A stretch of DNA of 64,000 nt from Mycobacterium paraseoulense. Lineage in GTDB: Bacteria; Actinomycetota; Actinomycetes; Mycobacteriales; Mycobacteriaceae. Below, piece after piece: positions 59,393-64,000 of the stretch (its first letter is position 1; each line of letters opens with the position of its first letter). Under the pieces are notes generated by a model. That model was given only the letters and a program-made list of their open reading frames with translations. It was not told the DNA's origin and ran no database searches. The position numbers and the translations under genes were made by a program. The DNA lies in the NCBI RefSeq assembly GCF_010731655.1, contig NZ_AP022619.1, positions 1,302,001 to 1,366,000 of the forward strand, in the 5' to 3' direction.

Positions 59393-60511
59393 CTAAAGGT
59401 ATCCGGTTTGGTTCACCAAACGCACGGAGGACGCCCCGTCGGGATAGAACTCGGCGATGCTCAGCGATGCCAGGTCGAGGTGCAGCCGGTACAGGATGCC
59501 GGGCCCGGCCTCCAGCGCCAGCCGCAGCAGCATCTTGATCGGCGTCACGTGCGACACCACCAGCACCGTGGTGCCCTGGTGCGCGGCGATGATTCGTTCG
59601 CGCGCGCGGACGACCCGGTCGAGCACGTCGTCGAAGCTTTCGCCGCCCGGCGGCGTGGTGCCGGTGTCACGCAGCCAGCGGCCGTGCAGCTCCGGGTCGC
59701 GCTCGGCGGCCTCGCCGAAGGTCAGCCCCTCCCAGGCGCCGAAATCGGTCTCGATCAGGTCGTCGTCGACGGTCACGTCCAGGCCGAGCGATTTGGCGGC
59801 CCTGGCCGCGGTGTCGTAGGCCCGTTGCAGTGGGGAGGCGAACACCGCCGAGATTCCGCCGCGTTGCGCCAGGTAACGCGCCGCGGCGTCGGCCTGCCGG
59901 CGACCCACTTCGGTGAGGGCCGGGTTGCCGCGGCCCGAATAGCGGCGCTGCGCCGAGAGCTCGGTCTGGCCGTGTCGCAGCAACAGCAGCCTGGTCGGGG
60001 TGCCGCGCGCGCCGGTCCAGCCGGGCGCCTGCGGGGATTGCGGCGCAGCGGTTTTCGCGGGCTCGGCGGCCCGCTGCCGGGGTTCGGGTTCCTCCAACGC
60101 GTCGCCGGACGCGGCGGCGTCCATCGCCTCGTTGGCCAACCGGTCGGCGTAGGAGTTGCGGTCCCGCGGAATCCACGTGTAGTCGATCCGCTCGAACCGC
60201 GCGGCCAGCTTTCGCGCCTGCGCGTGCAATTCGATGAGGTCGGGGTGCTTGACCTTCCATCGCCCCGACATCTGCTCCACCAACAGCTTGGAGTCCAGGA
60301 AGACCGCGGCCTCGGTCGCGCCGAGTTCCAGGGCGTCGCCCAAACCGGCCAGCAGGCCCCGGTATTCGGCCACGTTGTTGGTGGCCCGGCCGATGGCCTG
60401 CTTGGTCTCCGCCAGCACCGTCGAGCGGTCCTGGGTCCACACCACGGCGCCGTAGCCGGCCGGCCCGGGATTGCCGCGCGACCCACCGTCGGCCTCGATC
60501 ACCACCTTCAC
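59393..60511 (-). CDS. RNase HI - alpha-ribazole/acid phosphatase fusion, Rv2228c-like
   Basis: A 372-residue two-domain protein. Residues 1 to about 135 are RNase HI: IEADGGSRGNPGPAG, NNVAEYRGLL, LDSKLLVEQM and SYADRLANEAMD hold the acidic catalytic residues. Residues about 172-372 are a histidine phosphatase: LLLLRHGQTELSAQRRYSG (catalytic His), and VVSHVTPIKMLLRLAL (second His). M. tuberculosis Rv2228c has RNase H activity and a CobC-type alpha-ribazole phosphatase domain. GTG 60511 overlaps the upstream gene as GTGA. It is last of a four-gene operon with cobC. Confidence 0.94.
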   Translation of the reverse strand: MKVVIEADGGSRGNPGPAGYGAVVWTQDRSTVLAETKQAIGRATNNVAEYRGLLAGLGDALELGATEAAVFLDSKLLVEQMSGRWKVKHPDLIELHAQARKLAARFERIDYTWIPRDRNSYADRLANEAMDAAASGDALEEPEPRQRAAEPAKTAAPQSPQAPGWTGARGTPTRLLLLRHGQTELSAQRRYSGRGNPALTEVGRRQADAAARYLAQRGGISAVFASPLQRAYDTAARAAKSLGLDVTVDDDLIETDFGAWEGLTFGEAAERDPELHGRWLRDTGTTPPGGESFDDVLDRVVRARERIIAAHQGTTVLVVSHVTPIKMLLRLALEAGPGILYRLHLDLASLSIAEFYPDGASSVRLVNQTGYL

Positions 60512-61248
60512 TGGTCGAGCCCCTTGACCCGCAAAAGGATCGCGCCACACTCCGGGCACCGCACCACGTCGTCCTCGGCGGCGGCGGTGATGCGGGACAT
60601 TTCACCGCGGTCGATCTCGAGCCGGCAGGCACCGCACCGCCGCCCCAACAACGGCCCGGCGCCCGGCCCTCCCCCGGCCCGCTGCCGTTCGTAGAGCGCG
60701 GCCAGCGCGGGGTCCAGGGCCGCGCTCAGGACGTCACGGCGCGAGGAGTGCGCCTGGCGGGCCTCGCTGATTTCGGTGAGCGCGGCGTCGAGAGCCCGCT
60801 GCGCGCCGGCCAATTCGACCTCCAGCGCCTCGACGTCGCCCTGTGCCGCATCGAGCTGGCCCTGCAGCTCCTCGCGGCGTTCCATCACATCCAACAGCGA
60901 ATCCTCCAGGCTGGCTTGGCGCCGCGTCAGCGTCTCCAGCTCGTGCTGCAGATCCGACAGTTGCTTCGCGTCGGCGGCGCCGGACTGCAGCAACGCCCGG
61001 TCGCGGTCTTCGCGCTGCCGGACCGCCTCGACTTCGGACTCCAATCGCGACACCTGAACGTCGATGTCCTCCAACGCGATTCGAATGGCGCCCACGCGGT
61101 CACCGGCGGTGCTGAGTTCGTCCCGCACCCGCTCGAGGTTTTGCTGCTCGGCCAGGTGGCTGGCCCGGTGGGTGATGCGGGACAGCTCGGCGTCCAGCTT
61201 CGAGAGCTCGAGCAGCGAGCGCTGCTGACCGACTTCGGCCTTCATCAC
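60508..61248 (-). CDS. Coiled-coil zinc-ribbon protein, Rv2229c-like
   Basis: A protein of about 245 residues. A long coiled coil (roughly residues 5-180, with heptads in [21 protein letters not shown] and [20 protein letters not shown]) is followed by a C4-type zinc ribbon: CGACRLEI and CPECGAIL supply four Cys. The family may bind nucleic acid. The GTG at 61248 overlaps the Nif3-like stop as GTGA, like the other junctions in this operon. ATG at 61245 would be one codon shorter and match the M. tuberculosis start. Confidence 0.92.
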   Translation of the reverse strand: MMKAEVGQQRSLLELSKLDAELSRITHRASHLAEQQNLERVRDELSTAGDRVGAIRIALEDIDVQVSRLESEVEAVRQREDRDRALLQSGAADAKQLSDLQHELETLTRRQASLEDSLLDVMERREELQGQLDAAQGDVEALEVELAGAQRALDAALTEISEARQAHSSRRDVLSAALDPALAALYERQRAGGGPGAGPLLGRRCGACRLEIDRGEMSRITAAAEDDVVRCPECGAILLRVKGLDQ

Positions 61249-62399
61249 CGCTCACCCCCGTTGTCGTCGCCGCACTGGTCCATCTGCCCCATGTTCCACG
61301 GGTCGGTGCGGATGGTGCACACCCGCACCGTCAGCGCCGCACCGAAATGGGACCGCAGCACGTCGGCGGCCTGCCGGCACCAGGGGAATTCGCTCGCCCA
61401 GTGCGCCACGTCGACGAGCGCCACACCGGAGGCCCGGCGGTGCTCGTCGGCCGGATGGTGCCGCAGGTCGGCCGTCACGTAGGCCTGCACGCCCGCGCCG
61501 GCGGCCGCCGCCAGCAGCGAGTCGCCGGCCCCGCCGCAGACGGCGACCCGGGACACCGGCATGTCGGGGTCGCCGGCCGCGCGGACACCCCACGCCGTCG
61601 CGGGCAGGGCGGCGCCGACGCGGGACACGAAGTCGCGCAGCGGTTCGGGCCGGGGCAGGGTGGCCACGCGGCCCAACCCGGTGTCGCCGGGCGGCGGCAG
61701 CAACGCGAAGACGTCGAAGGCGGGCTCCTCGTAGGGGTGGGCGGCGCGCATCGCCGATAGCACGGCGGGCCGGATGCGCGCGGGCGCGACGACCTCGAAC
61801 CGGTCTTCGGCGACCTTCTCGACGGTTCCGACGCTGCCCACGGCGGGCGACGCCCCGTCGTGCGGCAGGAACTGCCCGATGCCGCTGACGCTCCAACTGC
61901 ACTGCGAATAGTCCCCGATGTGCCCGGCGCCGGCCTCGAAGACGGCCGCCCGCACCGCGTCGGCGTTCTCGCGCGGCACGTAGATCACCCACTTGTCGAG
62001 GTCGGGCCCGCCCGCGCGCGGCTCCAGGACCGCTTCGACGGTCAGGCCCAGGGCCTGGGCCAGCGCGTCGGACACCCCCGGCGCGGCCGAGTCGGCGTTG
62101 GTGTGCGCGGTGAACAGCGAGCGCCCGGTCCGGATCAAGCGGTGCACCAGCGCGCCCTTGGGGGTGCTGGCCGCCACCGTGTCGACCCCGCGCAGCAGCA
62201 GCGGGTGATGGGCCAGCAGCAGGCCACCCTCGGGAACCTCGTCGACGACCGCGGGCGTCGGGTCGACCGCCACGGTCACCGCCTCGATCGTGTCGTCGGG
62301 GTCGCCGCACACCAGGCCCACCGAGTCCCACGACTCGGCCAGCCGCGGCGGGTAGGCCTCGTCCAGCACGCCGATGACGTCGGCCAGCCGCACGCTCAC
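61245..62399 (-). CDS. Nif3-like dinuclear metal center protein (YbgI/Rv2230c family)
   Basis: A 384-residue Nif3/GTP cyclohydrolase I type 2-like protein. Metal ligands are visible in [25 protein letters not shown] and, near the C-terminus, [12 protein letters not shown] and [12 protein letters not shown]. The inserted middle domain of about 130 residues is as in the mycobacterial homologue. The true reaction is uncertain. GTG 62399 ([15 protein letters not shown]) overlaps the cobC stop as GTGA. Confidence 0.93.
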   Translation of the reverse strand: MSVRLADVIGVLDEAYPPRLAESWDSVGLVCGDPDDTIEAVTVAVDPTPAVVDEVPEGGLLLAHHPLLLRGVDTVAASTPKGALVHRLIRTGRSLFTAHTNADSAAPGVSDALAQALGLTVEAVLEPRAGGPDLDKWVIYVPRENADAVRAAVFEAGAGHIGDYSQCSWSVSGIGQFLPHDGASPAVGSVGTVEKVAEDRFEVVAPARIRPAVLSAMRAAHPYEEPAFDVFALLPPPGDTGLGRVATLPRPEPLRDFVSRVGAALPATAWGVRAAGDPDMPVSRVAVCGGAGDSLLAAAAGAGVQAYVTADLRHHPADEHRRASGVALVDVAHWASEFPWCRQAADVLRSHFGAALTVRVCTIRTDPWNMGQMDQCGDDNGGER

Positions 62400-63424
62400 C
62401 GGTGCACCTCCGAAATCGCCTCGACCAGCAGCGGCCACTCCCGGCGCACCGCGGCCCGCAGGTAGCGCCCGTCCAAGCCGACGAACGTATCACAGCGACG
62501 GATGGCAATCCCCCTGTCCCGCAAGCTCTTTCGTATCGCAACCGCGTCGGGCATGCGAAACAGCACGAATGGCGCCCGGCCGTCGACCACCTCGGCGCCC
62601 GCCGATGTCAGCCCGGCCACCATCTCGGCGCGCACCTGCGCCAACCGCACCGCACCGGCCGCCGCCTCGGCGACGGCCTGCGGGCCGCAGCATGCCGCGA
62701 TGGCCGTCAGTTGCAGCGTCCCCACCGGCCAGTGGGCGCGCCGGGCCGTCAACCGGGCCAACACCTCCGGCGAGCCCAGGGCGTAGCCGACCCGCAGGCC
62801 GGCCAGCGCCCACGTCTTGGTCAGGCTGCGCAGCACGAGCACGTCGGGCAGCGAGTCCGCGGCCAGCGACTCGGATTCGCCGGGAATGGAATCCGCGAAC
62901 GCCTCGTCGACCACCAGGATCCGCCCGGGCCGGCGCAGGGCGAGCACCTGCTCGCGGGTGTGCAACACCGACGTGGGGTTGGTCGGGTTGCCCACCACCA
63001 CGAGGTCGGCGTCGTCGGGCACGGTGACTCCCGCCAAGCCGAAGGGCGGCTCGAGCACGACGTGGTGCACGGGCACGCCGGCGGCGCTCAGCGCGTCGGC
63101 CGGTTCGGTGAACGACGGCGCGACGACGGCCGCCCGCGCCGGACGCAGGTTGGGCAACAACGCGAACCCCTCCGCCGCGCCGGCCAGCGGCAGCACCTCG
63201 TCGCGGGCGCGGCGGTGCCGCTCGGCGACCGCGTCCTGCGCCGAGCCCACGTCGTGGGCGCTCGGGTAGCGCGCCAGATCGGTCAGCCGCGCGGCCAGCC
63301 GCCGCATCAGCCACTCGGTCGGTTGGCCGTGACGGACGTTGACGGCGAAATCCAGCATCCCGGGCGCGACGGCCTGATCACCGTGATAGCGCGCCGCAGG
63401 CGGGGTCAGGTTCAGACTCGCCAT
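62396..63424 (-). CDS. cobC: Aminotransferase class I/II, CobC (threonine-phosphate decarboxylase-like)
   Basis: A 342-residue PLP enzyme homologous to Rv2231c. PLP-binding Lys203 is in [15 protein letters not shown], with [18 protein letters not shown] and [12 protein letters not shown]. Annotated as CobC (L-threonine-O-3-phosphate decarboxylase) because it provides the aminopropanol linker of cobalamin in relatives; a histidinol-phosphate aminotransferase-like role is the alternative. First gene of the four-gene operon. ATG 63424 is divergent from the ptkA-like gene, 81 nt apart. Confidence 0.88.
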   Translation of the reverse strand: MASLNLTPPAARYHGDQAVAPGMLDFAVNVRHGQPTEWLMRRLAARLTDLARYPSAHDVGSAQDAVAERHRRARDEVLPLAGAAEGFALLPNLRPARAAVVAPSFTEPADALSAAGVPVHHVVLEPPFGLAGVTVPDDADLVVVGNPTNPTSVLHTREQVLALRRPGRILVVDEAFADSIPGESESLAADSLPDVLVLRSLTKTWALAGLRVGYALGSPEVLARLTARRAHWPVGTLQLTAIAACCGPQAVAEAAAGAVRLAQVRAEMVAGLTSAGAEVVDGRAPFVLFRMPDAVAIRKSLRDRGIAIRRCDTFVGLDGRYLRAAVRREWPLLVEAISEVHR

Positions 63425-63505
63425 CCGAGAAACACTAGTGGGCGGCTTGGCCGTGTGGCAGCGACACCGTCACAGCCGGTCCGGACCATCGAGGACAATG
63501 GTGAG

Positions 63506-64000
63506 GTGACAGGCACAACGTCGGCGGATCGGCCGGCTTCCCCCCGCGAAGCGTCGTCGTCGCCCGCTGCGGCGCAGCTGGTGATCTTCGACCTCGACGG
63601 CACGCTCACCGACTCCGCGGAGGGGATCGTGGCCAGCTTCCTGCACGCGCTCGACCAGGTCGGCGTCGCGGTGCCCGACGGCGACCTGGTGGCGCAGATC
63701 GTCGGCCCGCCGATGGACGACACCTTCCGCACCATGCTGGGCGAGGACGCCGAGCGGGCGATCGCCGCCTTCCGCGCCGAATACGGCAGCCGGGGCTGGG
63801 CGATGAACACCCTGTTCGACGGCATCGAGCCCCTGCTGGCCGACCTGGAGGCCGCCGGTGTCCGGCTGGCCGTGGCCACCTCGAAGCTGGAACCGACGGC
63901 CCGGCGCATCCTCGCCCACTTCGGGCTCGATCGGCATTTCGAGGTGATCGCCGGGGCGAGCCCCGACGGCTCGCGCAAGACCAAGGTCGAGGTGCTCGCC
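63506..64000 (+). CDS. ptkA: HAD-family phosphatase, PtkA-like (Rv2232), 5' part
   Basis: First 165 codons of a HAD-superfamily protein cut by the window end. VIFDLDGTLTDSAEG holds the nucleophile Asp29 and Asp31; VATSKLEPTARRILAHFG is motif II (Thr/Ser) and downstream text. In M. tuberculosis the homologue PtkA is described as a protein tyrosine kinase partner of PtpA, encoded next. Start GTG 63506 is preceded by GACAAT 6 nt upstream, suggesting a leaderless transcript. The N-terminus is shorter than in M. tuberculosis, where a long disordered extension precedes the core. Confidence 0.88.
   Translation, partial: MTGTTSADRPASPREASSSPAAAQLVIFDLDGTLTDSAEGIVASFLHALDQVGVAVPDGDLVAQIVGPPMDDTFRTMLGEDAERAIAAFRAEYGSRGWAMNTLFDGIEPLLADLEAAGVRLAVATSKLEPTARRILAHFGLDRHFEVIAGASPDGSRKTKVEVLA

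Overview
The window is high-GC actinobacterial DNA from a slow-growing Mycobacterium, most like the M. avium complex group. The support is gene order and protein similarity recalled from M. tuberculosis. The window follows Rv2192c (trpD) to Rv2232 (ptkA) almost gene for gene: ctaE-qcrCAB, mmpS3, ctaF-ctaC, asnB, adoK, cobT-cobS, ilvE, gcvT, pepB, ephD, dlaT, lipB-lipA, glnA1, glnE, glnA2, the two CaeA-type hydrolases, panB, rnpB and cobC. GTG and TTG starts, GTGA/ATGA overlaps and actinobacterial-type respiratory subunits fit this. There are no tRNA or rRNA genes, no insertion sequences and no CRISPR array.

Region by region. 0-9.2 kb: trpD fragment, then the bc1-aa3 respiratory block (ctaE, qcrC, qcrA, qcrB; ctaF and ctaC on the other strand). 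Set among these are a DUF5994 protein, a small unknown protein, the Rv2197c-like membrane protein and an mmpS3 gene split by an apparent one-base frameshift. 9.3-15.6 kb: asnB, adenosine kinase, an Rv2203-like membrane protein, a HesB-type Fe-S protein, glycerate kinase and an Rv2206-like protein. 15.6-18 kb: a compact cobU-cobT-cobS cluster for the cobalamin nucleotide loop. 18-27.4 kb: ilvE, gcvT, an adenylyl cyclase, pepB, an accessory SRPBCC plus FAD-oxidoreductase pair, a small membrane protein and ephD. 27.5-33.5 kb: the lipoate block (dlaT, an epimerase, lipB, lipA, Rv2219-like), closed by a 56-bp tandem palindromic repeat and an RDD protein. 33.7-45 kb: nitrogen assimilation (glnA1, glnE, glnA2). 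Between glnA1 and glnE lies a block of about 5.4 kb absent from M. tuberculosis as I recall it. It holds a glycine-repeat mini-ORF, a GNAT acetyltransferase, a membrane acyltransferase with an SGNH domain flanked by imperfect direct repeats, an F420-type oxidoreductase and a thioesterase.

45-52.9 kb: two tandem secreted serine hydrolases, panB, a probable Tat-exported glycoside hydrolase, a CYTH-CHAD protein and RNase P RNA. 52.9-59.4 kb: a largely accessory redox stretch (2-oxoglutarate-type oxygenase, cytochrome P450, unknown membrane protein, degenerate thiol peroxidase, 3Fe-4S ferredoxin, membrane molybdopterin oxidoreductase, small membrane protein, TetR). 59.4-64 kb: a four-gene operon in which each gene overlaps the next by 4 nt (cobC, Nif3-like, zinc-ribbon coiled coil, RNase HI-phosphatase fusion), then the 5' part of a ptkA-like HAD gene.

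No complete, clearly new multi-gene system is evident. The best leads are the glycine-repeat mini-ORF, the thiol peroxidase lacking its active-site Thr, the cassette between direct repeats, and the 56-bp hairpin repeat. Comparisons with M. tuberculosis are from memory and were not checked by search.
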